DNA from: Bremerella sp. TYQ1
GTDB lineage: Bacteria > Planctomycetota > Planctomycetia > Pirellulales > Pirellulaceae
NCBI RefSeq assembly: GCF_020150455.1
Contig: NZ_CP083740.1
Coordinates: forward strand, 5,332,001-5,396,000
Direction: 5' to 3'
DNA length: 64,000 nucleotides
Under the pieces are notes generated by a model. It had not been told where the DNA came from. It ran no database searches and saw only the letters and a program-made list of their open reading frames with translations. Made by a program: the position numbers and the translations under genes. Shown here piece by piece: positions 28,067 to 37,816 of this stretch (its first letter is position 1; the number at the start of each line of letters is the position of its first letter).

Positions 28067-28124
28067 AGGATACGATGGATCGCAAAATCCTTCCCCAGGT
28101 GAGAAAGTAAAGGATCTCAAAGAA

Positions 28125-29801
28125 ATGACGGCAGAGACTCGTCGGACTCGGGTGCCCAAGCGAAATGACAAAGGGCAATGCGTCATCAAAATTGGTGGGC
28201 GTGGTGACTATAGAACGTTCAAATTCTCTCGGTCTGTGTCCGACAAAGAGGTCGAGGATCGGACGATTCGGCTCAAAGAAGTCTACGATGTCTGTGGGGG
28301 GTGGAACGACCTTTCCAACTTCATCGCTGACGAGGTGAGGAAGGGCAGTGTTCCTGTACCACTACCAGCCATGGATCTTTCGACGCATCTATGGCACGAG
28401 CGTCTACCGTGGGTTCCCTGGCGTTCGCTGCTTGTCCATAAAATGCCTTCCATTCCTTGGGCGACACTGGGCGAATCACGTGACACGAGCATTAGTAAGC
28501 ATGTTCTGGCCGGCATACGCCAGTTCGCAACCAATCAATTGGAGGAACAGGTTGCGATCATCTCCGATATTGACGGTCACAATGCGAGCGAGGTGAGACC
28601 TATTGCCGGCCACCTCCAAGAGGCACTGACAGCATACGAAAATTACGTTCAAAAATTGCAGCCTTCCAATAAGGACAGGCATTCCAAGATTCGACAACTG
28701 AAACAACGACATCCTGATCAGCCTCTTGCTACGCTAGGCATCGAGAGTTGTCGCAAGATGATCGACTACTGGCGGCAGCGTCCACCACGTCACGATGGGC
28801 GAGGCAATTACACCGAGAAGCGAAGTGGGGCACAGTTGCGTGAACTAGGTCAGTTCTTCAATTGGCTACATGTGGGAGATGAATTCAATTGGACAGAGCC
28901 GGAAAATTTTCTTCGACTCTCCAGAAGTATCGCCAAGGAGAAAGCCAAGAAACAGAGTATTCAAGATGGCGGTATGGCAACCTTCAGCTTGGAGGACCTT
29001 AAGCGTTTGATCCAGGTTGCTAAGATGCCGGAAAAGCTTTGGATCGTCTGGTGTTTGAATACTTCTCATGGTGCGGCAGAAGTTGGTCGGGTCCTTTGGG
29101 AAGATTTATATCTCGATCAGGATCACCCGTGGAAAACTAAGGGATTAAATATTTGGGAAGGCGGGAATTGGGTAGGTATCCTTAGGCCAAAAACGGATGT
29201 GCTTGGATGGTGGCTACTTTGGCCTGAGACCGTCGCACTATTGAAGGATTGGCGGAAAGAATGTGAACGAATTCTTGGTCGAGAAGTTCGTGGCACAGAT
29301 CGGCTGATCATTTCCGAAAGCGGTAATCCACTCTATCGTGACCAATCAAAAAATGGACAAAGTGGATTCGCCAGCCATTTCAAAACACTAAAAGCAGACT
29401 GCGAGCGATTGGAATTACCTGTCGCCGATTTGCCACCCGGTACACTACGAAACCAGTTTAGCGATTGGTGCGGAGGCGATGAGGGTAATGCGACGGTGGC
29501 AAGCGTTGCCTTGGCTCACGGAATTCCGCACGAGGGAGATAAGCTCTTATATAAGCACTATGCTAATCGACCTTGGCGAAAGCTTTTCGAGAAGCAGTTA
29601 GAGTATCGAGAATATTGTGCATCAGCGTTGAAAGCCGCATTTGAGCCACCTCCGCTTCCCCAAAAGCAACGTAAGTTTCTCGAATTATGGCCGACCCTTT
29701 CGGGAAAGAAAGCTGCTAAGGTCGCTGAGGCTGCTGAAAAGTTGCAGTTGTCGAATGCGACAGTCTATCGCTACTTGAAGCAACTTAACGAAGTAGAGTG
29801 A
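28125..29801 (+). CDS. Tyrosine-recombinase-type integrase of the island
   Basis: 558 aa from ATG 28125; the open frame upstream is only tmRNA read-through. The N-terminal half includes a SAM-like DNA-binding region (QLRELGQFFNWLHVGDEF). The catalytic half shows the beta-hairpin Lys (LRPKTDVLGWW), the box II equivalent PGTLRNQFSDW and the presumptive nucleophile Tyr in LLYKHYANRP. The box I Arg of TGLRxxE is not seen: the aligned text is SHGAAEVGRVLWEDL. A C-terminal helix-turn-helix-like tail (KKAAKVAEAAEKLQLSNATVYRYL) follows. The position right after tmRNA marks it as the enzyme that inserted the island. Confidence 0.75.
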   Translation: MTAETRRTRVPKRNDKGQCVIKIGGRGDYRTFKFSRSVSDKEVEDRTIRLKEVYDVCGGWNDLSNFIADEVRKGSVPVPLPAMDLSTHLWHERLPWVPWRSLLVHKMPSIPWATLGESRDTSISKHVLAGIRQFATNQLEEQVAIISDIDGHNASEVRPIAGHLQEALTAYENYVQKLQPSNKDRHSKIRQLKQRHPDQPLATLGIESCRKMIDYWRQRPPRHDGRGNYTEKRSGAQLRELGQFFNWLHVGDEFNWTEPENFLRLSRSIAKEKAKKQSIQDGGMATFSLEDLKRLIQVAKMPEKLWIVWCLNTSHGAAEVGRVLWEDLYLDQDHPWKTKGLNIWEGGNWVGILRPKTDVLGWWLLWPETVALLKDWRKECERILGREVRGTDRLIISESGNPLYRDQSKNGQSGFASHFKTLKADCERLELPVADLPPGTLRNQFSDWCGGDEGNATVASVALAHGIPHEGDKLLYKHYANRPWRKLFEKQLEYREYCASALKAAFEPPPLPQKQRKFLELWPTLSGKKAAKVAEAAEKLQLSNATVYRYLKQLNEVE

Positions 29802-29921
29802 TCCATAGCACAGCCGCCTGTGGCCAATGTGACATTCCTCGGCGTAGTTATTCAGGGGTGAACTATTGAGGCTGTTGATTCTTGTTCCGTCTGGCAGGCG
29901 TAAGTTCTTGCCATCGCTGCG

Positions 29922-31559
29922 TTACGGTTCAACAAGAAGCAGCGTTGAGTCATCTTTGGTCAGTTGCTTTTGAGGTGCAAAGCTGTTTGAGTACTTCACT
30001 CCCATCGTTATCCTGACCGAACGGATTTCACCTTTGAAGAAATCCATGACGCTTTTCTCACCCACGCAGCCGATCACGAATCTTGTATCCGGTGTCGTCG
30101 GTGCTCCATCGCCCTTAGCGATGAGCTTTCCATCATGGTAGAGACGGGTTTCATTCTCAGTAAAGACACCAGCAATGTGCGTCCACTTCCCGGGCTCAAC
30201 AACCGAATCGGAATTGACCATGCCGCTCATCGTTTCTGCCGAAACAGCGGTGCCGCAGACTCCAATTCCGATCCCCTGCTCTCCAGGTACATCACTGCCG
30301 ATGATGAACTGGCAGTTGTAGTTTTCGTACTCTACAAATTTGACCCATGCTTCGAGCGTGACAGGTAACACTCGTTCAACATCGGTGACAATCCTGGTCT
30401 TTCCGTCGAACTGAACGGCGTTTGATCTTGCCGACTGGGTATCACCGAGTGACATAAATCCGATCCATAGGCCAACAGCACTAAGTAGACCGATTGCTAA
30501 GGCAATGGTCGCAAAAGCTACCCACTGACGCCGTTGTGAACGCTGAAGCCATGATCGAAGCTCTCCTGCAAAAACTTCTGCCGATGCGAAACGGTCACCA
30601 GGATGCTTAGCCATCGCTCTGGAGCAGATGTCTTCTAATTCCTTGGGAAGCGATGAATCGACTTCTCGTAATGGTAATGGAGGTCGGAAAAGAATCTGCT
30701 CTCGCAATTCCGACGAGTTTCTAGCTGGGAATGGCGATTTGCCTGCCAACAATTCAAATAACAGAATGCCGAGTGCGTGAACATCACAACGACCATCAAG
30801 CAGTTGTGTCTCAGAGGCGACCTGCTCCGGAGCCATGTACGCCAATGTACCGCTGGAGATGCTCCGCCCTTTTTCGAGCTCGTCCAGAGTACAGGCAATC
30901 CCAAAATCAGCGATTAGTGGATTACCGCTCGCATCGATTAGAATGTTCTCTGGCTTTATGTCCCGATGAAACAATTCCTTCTGGTGTGCATAATGGAGTG
31001 CATCCGCCACGGTGACCACGATGGAGACAGATTCACGCACCGATAGTTTTTGAGTGCGACTCAACTCAGCTAGACTTTGACCTTCGACTAGTTCGAAGAC
31101 CAAGTAAAGATGCCCTTCGTGTTCGCCGCAGTCATGGACTGCAACGATCCCAGGATGCTTTAATTTTGCAACACGTCTTGCTTCATCAAGCAGAAGATCA
31201 CTGGATGTACGGGCATGGCCAATCTTGACAGCTACTGCCCGTTGCAGCTTGAGGTCAAGGCCACGATAAACTTGTCCGTAGCCACCTGAACCGAGCAAAG
31301 CGTCAAGGCGATATCGCTCAGACAACACTTCACCGCTAATATCCTTTGCCTCTGACTCACGCAGATCAGTTAGCGGACGTGCTGGATCTTTCTTCGTCCA
31401 AGAAGTCGTCTTCAGGCTTTGGATTTTTGTTTGTAGCTCTTGAGTGAGGTGAGGACAGTCTGAACAGAGTTCTTGAGCTGGAATGTCTTTACCACCCTCA
31501 AACGCCTCTTCCCATTGGACCAGCAAGTCAGCGATTTTGTCTCGATCTTCTTCAGTCAA
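29922..31559 (-). CDS. Membrane Ser/Thr protein kinase with extracytoplasmic LamG domain
   Basis: 545 aa. Cytoplasmic kinase domain (about 80-340) with the G-loop [11 protein letters not shown], Lys in AVAVKIG, catalytic [13 protein letters not shown] in IADFGIA and APE in MAPEQ. One TM helix (about 345-368) is followed by a laminin-G/concanavalin-like domain ([25 protein letters not shown]) outside the membrane. It starts with TTG 31559 behind GGAGG and overlaps the ECF sigma gene by 8 bases, so the two are co-translated. The kinase probably senses something through LamG and modifies the sigma factor or its targets, as in planctomycete ECF/kinase pairs. Confidence 0.9.
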   Translation of the reverse strand: MTEEDRDKIADLLVQWEEAFEGGKDIPAQELCSDCPHLTQELQTKIQSLKTTSWTKKDPARPLTDLRESEAKDISGEVLSERYRLDALLGSGGYGQVYRGLDLKLQRAVAVKIGHARTSSDLLLDEARRVAKLKHPGIVAVHDCGEHEGHLYLVFELVEGQSLAELSRTQKLSVRESVSIVVTVADALHYAHQKELFHRDIKPENILIDASGNPLIADFGIACTLDELEKGRSISSGTLAYMAPEQVASETQLLDGRCDVHALGILLFELLAGKSPFPARNSSELREQILFRPPLPLREVDSSLPKELEDICSRAMAKHPGDRFASAEVFAGELRSWLQRSQRRQWVAFATIALAIGLLSAVGLWIGFMSLGDTQSARSNAVQFDGKTRIVTDVERVLPVTLEAWVKFVEYENYNCQFIIGSDVPGEQGIGIGVCGTAVSAETMSGMVNSDSVVEPGKWTHIAGVFTENETRLYHDGKLIAKGDGAPTTPDTRFVIGCVGEKSVMDFFKGEIRSVRITMGVKYSNSFAPQKQLTKDDSTLLLVEP

Positions 31560-32142
31560 GATCCCAACCTCCCTGAAGACGTTCGTTTAGCAGCAGCCGT
31601 GCAGATACCCAGCGGCGTTTCAAAGTCGCCAGGGAAATCCCGAGAACACGAGCGGCATCGGATTGGATTAATCCGTCATACCAAAGCAGGCTGAAAACCT
31701 CTTTTTCGGCCTCGGGAAGCTCTTCGACTGCCTCGTGAAACTCGGTCCAGGCAGCGATGGTGTCCGGCTCGAAATGTACATCAGGATGAGATTGTGCAGC
31801 ATTGCCAGCATCGGTATCATGCTTGGTGCCTACACCAAGCGGGCCAAAATGACTGCGAGCTAAATCGATCAGTTCCCGACGAATTTGAGTTGCAGCGAGT
31901 CCATAGAATTTGCGGACTGATTCTGGCTTTACTGTCACCAAGGCCCGATGCAATCGCAGGAGGCTCTCCTGTAGAACGTCGTCGGTATCTGACCATCTGC
32001 CGACACCTGGATATTTCTTTAGCATTCTCCGAGCCATCGTTCTTAACCGATCGCAACAATGCTCGATGATGGTCCGACGGCTTTCCGGACACCCTTCAGA
32101 AAGCCGCTTTAGCTGATTACGCAAATCCGTCGTATGTCCCAA
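31552..32142 (-). CDS. ECF-subfamily RNA polymerase sigma factor
   Basis: 196 aa. The region 2 motif is [18 protein letters not shown] and region 4 is [37 protein letters not shown]. It belongs to the planctomycete type that sits with Ser/Thr kinases rather than with anti-sigma factors. The start is probably TTG 32142 with GTGGAGA close before it. It heads a two-gene operon with the kinase. Confidence 0.88.
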   Translation of the reverse strand: MGHTTDLRNQLKRLSEGCPESRRTIIEHCCDRLRTMARRMLKKYPGVGRWSDTDDVLQESLLRLHRALVTVKPESVRKFYGLAATQIRRELIDLARSHFGPLGVGTKHDTDAGNAAQSHPDVHFEPDTIAAWTEFHEAVEELPEAEKEVFSLLWYDGLIQSDAARVLGISLATLKRRWVSARLLLNERLQGGWDLD

Positions 32143-32332
32143 GTCTCCACTCCCGTTAGCAGGCCATATCGAACGGGACGATGTGGTCCACCTCTACTGA
32201 AATGGGCGAGTGTCGGGCAGGAAGTAGCTCAAAGAAATTTGAAGAATCTATGAAGGGTGAGCTATCTACGAAGTGGTTCTCGCTCAATTGGGGTAAAGCA
32301 AGCACCCTCTAATCAGAAAGGCATCTTGGCCA

Positions 32333-33847
32333 GTGACAGTCCACGTCGAAGAAATACTATTGGCTGCAGAACAGAATGATTGGCGACTGCGTGAAGACAC
32401 TGCCGCCAAGTTGGAAGAGCTACTTAGAAAACTGAAGCCAGGTCCAAAACCAGAGTGGTATCCAATTGTCAACTTTCTGCTTGGGATGTTTTACAGTGAC
32501 CAATTCTGGGAAAATGACTTTCCAACAAAAGCCAATCAAATCACAGCTGGACGTGAATTTACAGATAAGGTTGTAAATTACTTCTCCGCCTTTCTGCGGT
32601 CTACACATCGTCCTTGCTTTGAGTTGGTAAGCAATGAGCTGGAATTCAGACTTCCAATTGACACGAAGTTTTGGGCGTGTTTCGGATTTGCCTGGAATGC
32701 TTTTCACTCAGTTCAATTCGATCCTTGCATTCCCCTGACTGGCGACGATGAGCATCTCGATTTCATTGGCGTAGCCTTGGACAGACTTGCCCTTGCCTAC
32801 TATTTAGATGGTCAGCCAGAGCTCTCTGCTGATGCACTTGTCGCTGCCATCGAAAGCCCAACAAGTTCATGCTGGACCTACTGGCATGGTCCAGTTGATC
32901 TCACTCGTCTCTTGGCATGGATTGGTTGGCTTTATTTTGATGGAGGAGTATTCGACAAAGCGGCTGAGTATATGCAGGAATGTGTCGACTCCCTGCCACA
33001 ACATCCTGAAGAAGGAAGCTCACCTGCGACCGCATCTCTCATTCGGCTTTCAGAAATGTACATGAACGGTGGAAACTGTGAGGGAGACTGGCGACATGCG
33101 GTGACTGAGGTTGGAGACCATTGGAATTTTCTTCCATCCGGTACGCTAGTGCGTGGTTGCGATGCATTTATGATTCGCCTGAGTATTTCTCTCGCATCGC
33201 AAGGCGGAATTGAGGAGGCGTTAAAGGCAGCAGAGACCTGTATTGCCTTTGGCGAACCTCTTCGTGACTTGCAGTTTGAGGTACTAGAAGACTATAAGCC
33301 CGTTCCTTTTCCAGAAGCCCGACTTTTCAGAGCAGCACTCAGGACAAAGCTCGGAAGCTGGGCTCTTGCGTTATCAGATCTAGAGGAATGTGTCGTTCAG
33401 GTGAAAAAGTACATCAACGAAGCCTGCGTGCTGACATGCATATGTCTTCTACAGTCTGAAGGAGTCGCAATTGAGTCACCGACTGAACTCAAATCCACGC
33501 AAGAGCGAGTCTCTGGGCTTTCTGAACAAACCAAGAGGGTTTTGCTATTCCGATGTGAGCGTGTGCTTAACGAACTACTCGATAGAACAGATGGAAAGCG
33601 TGGCCTGAATTCTGAAACTGCAGCGGTGATTTGCAGGGAATTAAACCTTCACTCTCACCCTATCCCAGACGAATTGAAAACAATACTCGGTCATCCAGTT
33701 ATTTCAATGTGCTCTGATTGCGATGGAGAAGGCGTCCTGTGGTCAGTCAATGAAGAAGAGACCTCCCACCAAGGCGAACGTTGTCCCGCCTGTAATAGCA
33801 TCGGATACTTGCTCGACGTTTCGGACCAGAGCGAAATTCCTTTCTAA
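32333..33847 (+). CDS. Helical (TPR-like) protein with C-terminal zinc ribbon
   Basis: 504 aa, cytosolic. Mostly paired helices with TPR-like segments (LAYYLDGQPELSADALVAAI, LYFDGGVFDKAAEYMQECVD, WALALSDLEECVV). The C-terminus has CSDCDGEGVLW and CPACNSIGYL, a DnaJ-like CxxC...CxxC ribbon. The start is GTG 32333. It is divergent from the ECF/kinase pair. Function unknown. Confidence 0.65.
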   Translation: MTVHVEEILLAAEQNDWRLREDTAAKLEELLRKLKPGPKPEWYPIVNFLLGMFYSDQFWENDFPTKANQITAGREFTDKVVNYFSAFLRSTHRPCFELVSNELEFRLPIDTKFWACFGFAWNAFHSVQFDPCIPLTGDDEHLDFIGVALDRLALAYYLDGQPELSADALVAAIESPTSSCWTYWHGPVDLTRLLAWIGWLYFDGGVFDKAAEYMQECVDSLPQHPEEGSSPATASLIRLSEMYMNGGNCEGDWRHAVTEVGDHWNFLPSGTLVRGCDAFMIRLSISLASQGGIEEALKAAETCIAFGEPLRDLQFEVLEDYKPVPFPEARLFRAALRTKLGSWALALSDLEECVVQVKKYINEACVLTCICLLQSEGVAIESPTELKSTQERVSGLSEQTKRVLLFRCERVLNELLDRTDGKRGLNSETAAVICRELNLHSHPIPDELKTILGHPVISMCSDCDGEGVLWSVNEEETSHQGERCPACNSIGYLLDVSDQSEIPF

Positions 33848-33882
33848 CCAACGGACAGCTTCTACCGAAAGGGCCACGTTTG

Positions 33883-34236
33883 ATGACGGCACCACGTACT
33901 TCCCATTTTACTATCTTTCTTCGTTACCTACTGTTGGCATCACCGTTTGCTATCCCACTTGGCTGCATTCTTTCGCCATGGCTCGGCCCGTTTCTGCTGG
34001 GTTTCTTTATCACCTTGACAGTCGTTTGGTTCGTAATCTGGGGACTCACTAATTTGTTCACCTACGCTATAGGACCGGATGATTACAACACAATAATCGA
34101 AGCAGGCGGCGACCCCTTTCATGACTCACTTGGAGCTCCCCTCAATTTTGATTCAGAGGAAGTACGTTGTCAGGGCACTTTTGATGAAGAAGAGTTGCCA
34201 ATGCTAAAGCCACTCGATCCACCGAAAAGACGTTAA
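33883..34236 (+). CDS. Small membrane protein, hypothetical
   Basis: 117 aa with two strongly hydrophobic helices (FLRYLLLASPFAIPLGCIL and LGFFITLTVVWFVIWGL) and an acidic cytosolic tail. ATG 33883 is preceded by AAAGGG. It lies 35 bases after the zinc-ribbon gene and is probably co-transcribed. Not recognised. Confidence 0.55.
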   Translation: MTAPRTSHFTIFLRYLLLASPFAIPLGCILSPWLGPFLLGFFITLTVVWFVIWGLTNLFTYAIGPDDYNTIIEAGGDPFHDSLGAPLNFDSEEVRCQGTFDEEELPMLKPLDPPKRR

Positions 34237-34256
34237 ATACGAGAATGACTGAGTGA

Positions 34257-34718
34257 TTACTCGTTGCTCGAACGAAAGAGCTCCAATGTTCGAGTGAGCG
34301 TGTCGCCATCATTTCTCAGAAGCACGATGAGAGCCTCTCTTGCAACCGCCGACTCATCCTGCTGAACCATGTCAAAAAGACAAGCGACTACATCGCTATC
34401 CAAAGCTCGGATAGCATCAAGCGTAGATATCGCCGATATTCGGACAAGTCGATCCTCATGCCCCAGCTTTAAGATGATCGACGGAATAAATGGTCGGGCA
34501 TCGACGACCCCCATTTGCTCTGCCTCTTCTGACACGATGTCCATGACAAGCCTCTGAACATCTGTGCTTCCGGAACGCAACTGCTCCAAAAGAATCGGAA
34601 GACATTCGGTCCAACCAATACTCCTAATTCGACACCAGAGTTCCGGTGCCGTGTGAGGAGTGACCGGATTTGCCAATACCTGTAATACGTGCGGCAATGT
34701 CTCTTCGATTGTGCTCAT
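34257..34718 (-). CDS. HEAT-repeat-like hypothetical protein
   Basis: 153 aa from ATG 34718 (GAGGA six bases upstream). It contains three to four helical pairs of HEAT type (LPILLEQLRSGSTDVQRLV, FIPSIILKLGHEDRLVRIS, ALDSDVVACLFDMVQQDESAVAREA). It is presumably a protein-binding adaptor and is convergent with the gene to its left. Confidence 0.6.
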   Translation of the reverse strand: MSTIEETLPHVLQVLANPVTPHTAPELWCRIRSIGWTECLPILLEQLRSGSTDVQRLVMDIVSEEAEQMGVVDARPFIPSIILKLGHEDRLVRISAISTLDAIRALDSDVVACLFDMVQQDESAVAREALIVLLRNDGDTLTRTLELFRSSNE

Positions 34719-34942
34719 TGATTCCTCGCTGCCGATAGGTCTCAAGTACTTCGCTAACACAATGAGCGTGTTTACTTACCTGACTGGCTCAAAACTAGTG
34801 TGAAGATTCTATGAAAGCGTCCCAGATTTGAGCCAGTCGCAGTCTTTCACTCGCTGTTCCGATTGATGAAGTATTCGCTACTGGGCCGATGCTCTGAATT
34901 CGGCAACCACTAGCACTCGAAGTCTTAGACGGAACACCAAGT

Positions 34943-36061
34943 ATGAGCCAGCGATCTCTTATCAAGAATGACCAGGAATTCCAGCGTCAGATTCGACAAC
35001 AACAAATGACTGATTGGGCGAAGATTGGACTATTGGTTGGTCTCAACGTCCAACAGTTCCAAACGAATCAGCTGCTGTCTCAAAACCTCGAAGCAGCCTG
35101 CCATACGAACGAAGCACTTCGCCACATTGCAGGGACAATCGAACAAATTGCCTCACTTCAGCAAACTCATTTTGATCAGGTTCAACGTGAGCGATCTTTA
35201 AAAGAAGTTGCATTCCAGTTTGAAAAGTTTATGGATGAGACCGAGAGAGTCAGCGATCCAGTTTCAGCTGCATACGGCACGAAGAGACTGTTTGATATCG
35301 TCGATCATCCAGTCAATGGATTCACCACGGCCGATCTGTCAGACCTTGACGACAAGCGTCATTTCGATGCACTTATTGCTCGTGCTAAGAAAGCCCTGAC
35401 ATCCCTGTCTAACAATGACTTCGAACGCCTTGATCACTTCGAGAAACTATATGGAATCTACCTTCAGAGAAAATCCGATGGCTATGATGCCGATCAAGTG
35501 TTTCCATTCCGAAAACACGAGTCATTAGCCGAGAAATTCCGATATCGACCTAATATCGATGAAAACGAGCAATTTGGTTCTGGCCATGTGAACACAGAAG
35601 CACAGCTGACCAAGCAGAAAGTCATTTCTGGATTGCAGGTCGGATGTGGAGGGCTGATGCTTCTTTGGGGAGTGTTGATGGTCATCATAGCAATCAATAT
35701 GGCCATCGTTGACAGAGATCCTGGACGACTAGGTGGACTTGTATGTGTTCTCCCATTCGCAACTGTCGGTGGAGTAATGGTCGCCCTGTTCTTCAAGAAA
35801 CGGACAGAGCAGACGCAGTTGGATGAACGGAAGCGGGAAGAATTTTCGCAGCGGCTCAAGCAGTGGGAAATCGACAAAAGAAATGAGGAAAACAGAGTTC
35901 TGGCCCTCAACTCAAAAATCGATGAGGAAAATGCCAAAATTGAAGAGCGTCGTCGCAAGGGACGCAAAATCTACGAGGCAACAATGAATGAGATGAGGAA
36001 TTTGATCAACGGATTTCTGGACGATCATCCTCCGATACAGCAATTTGTTGCAAAAGTGTGA
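34943..36061 (+). CDS. Membrane protein with coiled coils, hypothetical
   Basis: 372 aa. An N-terminal helical, Gln-rich cytosolic part (about 1-225) is followed by two TM helices near 232-252 and 263-283 (GGLMLLWGVLMVIIAINMAI, GGLVCVLPFATVGGVMVALF), then a highly charged coiled coil (about 288-345). Not recognised. It is a single gene. Confidence 0.6.
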   Translation: MSQRSLIKNDQEFQRQIRQQQMTDWAKIGLLVGLNVQQFQTNQLLSQNLEAACHTNEALRHIAGTIEQIASLQQTHFDQVQRERSLKEVAFQFEKFMDETERVSDPVSAAYGTKRLFDIVDHPVNGFTTADLSDLDDKRHFDALIARAKKALTSLSNNDFERLDHFEKLYGIYLQRKSDGYDADQVFPFRKHESLAEKFRYRPNIDENEQFGSGHVNTEAQLTKQKVISGLQVGCGGLMLLWGVLMVIIAINMAIVDRDPGRLGGLVCVLPFATVGGVMVALFFKKRTEQTQLDERKREEFSQRLKQWEIDKRNEENRVLALNSKIDEENAKIEERRRKGRKIYEATMNEMRNLINGFLDDHPPIQQFVAKV

Positions 36062-36408
36062 ACAATTAGGACTCCAACCTTCTACGAAATGACAGGGAAG
36101 AGTATAGCCCTCCGCAACAGCGACAAAACGATATCATTCTGTTCAGTTGAGACGGATCCGATAACGAAGCCTAATAGGAGTAGAGCAGCAAAGCTCGGCG
36201 GCGATTTTTCGATTCGCCTTTTCTCATAAGGCTTCAGCCTCCAACATCAGAATTCAGATTCGAGAACAAATAAAAATGCAACAGCGGAAGCCGCTACAGA
36301 CCGTAGCTAGGGTTCTTTCGTTAAGAGTGTTTTTGCTGGAATTTCTCCATTTGACAAAATGCAACAAAGGGTCCGTTGACTTGTATCAACGAACCCTTTA
36401 CCCATCGC
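36062..36408. other. Intergenic region
   Basis: 347 bases between convergent genes. It holds the terminator-like inverted repeat at its right end and nothing else that I can support. Confidence 0.4.
36366..36399 (-). terminator. Terminator-like inverted repeat
   Basis: AAAGGGT-C-CGTTGA, loop CTTGTA, TCAACG-A-ACCCTTT, directly after the stop codon of the minus-strand gene at 36409. The T run is weak. Confidence 0.6.
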
Positions 36409-36702
36409 TCAGTATTCGTCGGGAAGTAGTATGCAGGTCGAAGATCGGTCCGCCTCAGTGATGACGTAAATCTTGGTCTCGTCCCCGAGTAGGAAAGCGG
36501 AAAAGATTCTGCCGCCATCGTCCAGTGCATCCTCGTTAGCTTCTTGGTCTTCTCGACCGAGCACGCCAGGATCGAGAACTACGTGTCGGCGAATTAGTTC
36601 CATTGGCGTCTGTTCGTTCGATTCGAGTGCTTCAAGTGCTCCCGGCGTAGCGACAACCTGTCCTAATGCAAAACGTGGTTTCTTGTCGTTCGTGGTAATC
36701 AT
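36409..36702 (-). CDS. Small plasmid/ICE-associated protein
   Basis: 97 aa. The sequence pattern FALGQVVATPGALEAL ... RRHVVLDPG ... NEDALDDGGRIFSAFLL ... KIYVITEADRSSTCILLPDEY matches a small family common on plasmids and integrative elements (often mislabelled as a type I restriction subunit). Biochemical role unknown. It starts behind CAGGAGACACG, the same leader pattern as the next genes of this type. Confidence 0.7.
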   Translation of the reverse strand: MITTNDKKPRFALGQVVATPGALEALESNEQTPMELIRRHVVLDPGVLGREDQEANEDALDDGGRIFSAFLLGDETKIYVITEADRSSTCILLPDEY

Positions 36703-36780
36703 CGTGTCTCCTGTGTTGAAGGGGGTGTTGATGCTTCAACTGACTGGTCCGGTTGCATTCACAGCCAACGCTATGAACGA

Positions 36781-36809
36781 AAAAAGCCGGGACACCCTTG
36801 CCACGGCTC
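36781..36809 (-). terminator. Terminator of the gene at 36828
   Basis: On the minus strand AGCCG(T)GG pairs with CCCGGCT, followed by six T, 19 bases past the stop. Confidence 0.75.
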
Positions 36810-36827
36810 GCACCCTTCCGTTGATCA

Positions 36828-37235
36828 CTACGCTTCGAGTTCATCCCAGCAGAACTCCGTTGACTTCACCCCTTCAGGTGGCAATACTTCTCCGAAATAC
36901 GTGCAGGAAAACGGAGTGTTGCTTCCTTCCTGTCCGTGGATCATCAGGTGATCCAGATCGAGTATTTGACCGCTGGGGCCATAATGTCGATCTTCTTCTG
37001 GGTAGTCGCCGAGGTCCGCTTTGTCCACGATGATGAGGTGTCCGTACTTCTCATTGTCCGCCAGTTCGTCGATGGCGTCTGACTCGCTATCTGCTTCGAC
37101 AATGAGGAACAATGGCGAGTAACTGCCGCCGATCTCGACAAGCCATGTCTTCCCGAACCAATCGCCGAGATTGATGACCGGCATGTCCTTAAGTTCGTGG
37201 CCGTGAAATGTTCCGTTTGCTGTGATCGTCGCCAT
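36828..37235 (-). CDS. Hypothetical plasmid/ICE-type protein
   Basis: 135 aa, acidic, cytosolic. It has the segment SPLFLIVEADSESDAIDELADNEKYGHLIIV and a C-terminal Cys-containing end. Its start is preceded by CAGGAGACACGTGC. Genes of this size and leader type are typical cargo of conjugative elements. No function can be assigned. Confidence 0.6.
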   Translation of the reverse strand: MATITANGTFHGHELKDMPVINLGDWFGKTWLVEIGGSYSPLFLIVEADSESDAIDELADNEKYGHLIIVDKADLGDYPEEDRHYGPSGQILDLDHLMIHGQEGSNTPFSCTYFGEVLPPEGVKSTEFCWDELEA

Positions 37236-37285
37236 GCACGTGTCTCCTGTTGGGGGTTGAGTACATGAGCAGGGCTTCGGTCCGA

Positions 37286-37705
37286 TTATGTCTCAGCTTG
37301 TTCCTCATAGAACGCTTCCTCGTCTTCGGCATCAAGATCACCGAAGAACTGAGCGAGATGAGCCGCCTGACGACGAGCATCATCGTCGGTGTAATCGTCG
37401 ATCAACTCGCCACGAAAGAGCATTCCGCTTTCGCCAAGGGCGTAGCCGATGATGAAGCGGCCACGAGTGAGACGGAACATCAGAGCGAGTGATCCCGACC
37501 AGTAGGTCTCGACAATCTCGCAGCGGCAGTCCAACATGATCTTTCCGCACCAACTCGTCAGCGTGATGCCGTGGCAAGTTGCGTTCGTATAGGCTGTGAT
37601 GTGTCGTCCAATGACAGTAGCACCGATAGCGGTAAATGCCTGTCCTTGGTGTTCGATGACGCCAATTTCGATTTGTCCCTGTCGTTTGCAAAATGTGTCT
37701 TTCAT
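37286..37705 (-). CDS. Hypothetical plasmid/ICE-type protein
   Basis: 139 aa with two halves: an N-terminal beta-rich part (GQAFTAIGATVIGRHITAYTN, SWCGKIMLDCRCEIVETYW) and an acidic helical tail (DDYTDDDARRQAAHLAQFFGD). It is co-directional with the two genes to its left. Not recognised. Confidence 0.55.
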   Translation of the reverse strand: MKDTFCKRQGQIEIGVIEHQGQAFTAIGATVIGRHITAYTNATCHGITLTSWCGKIMLDCRCEIVETYWSGSLALMFRLTRGRFIIGYALGESGMLFRGELIDDYTDDDARRQAAHLAQFFGDLDAEDEEAFYEEQAET

Positions 37706-37816
37706 GATTCATCTCATATGCTGGAAAGTGGAATTCGTTGATGACACGAATTCCGGGTCCACCGCTTGTACGGACAGGCGAGATGAAATTGGATTCAGAG
37801 ATTGAGGTAATGAGCG

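Larger units (their letters stand above)
27932..28124 (+). other. Presumed attL flank of the genomic island
   Basis: The presumed left junction is the tmRNA 3' end (T-arm to CCA, about 27908-27931). Downstream sequence up to the integrase start holds a terminator and three short direct repeats. The matching repeat that would mark the right end was not found in this window. Confidence 0.6.

Noticed and set aside
27885..28124. N-terminal 80-codon extension of the integrase reading into the tmRNA 3' end
   Set aside because: It overlaps the tmRNA and its terminator; the better start is ATG 28125.
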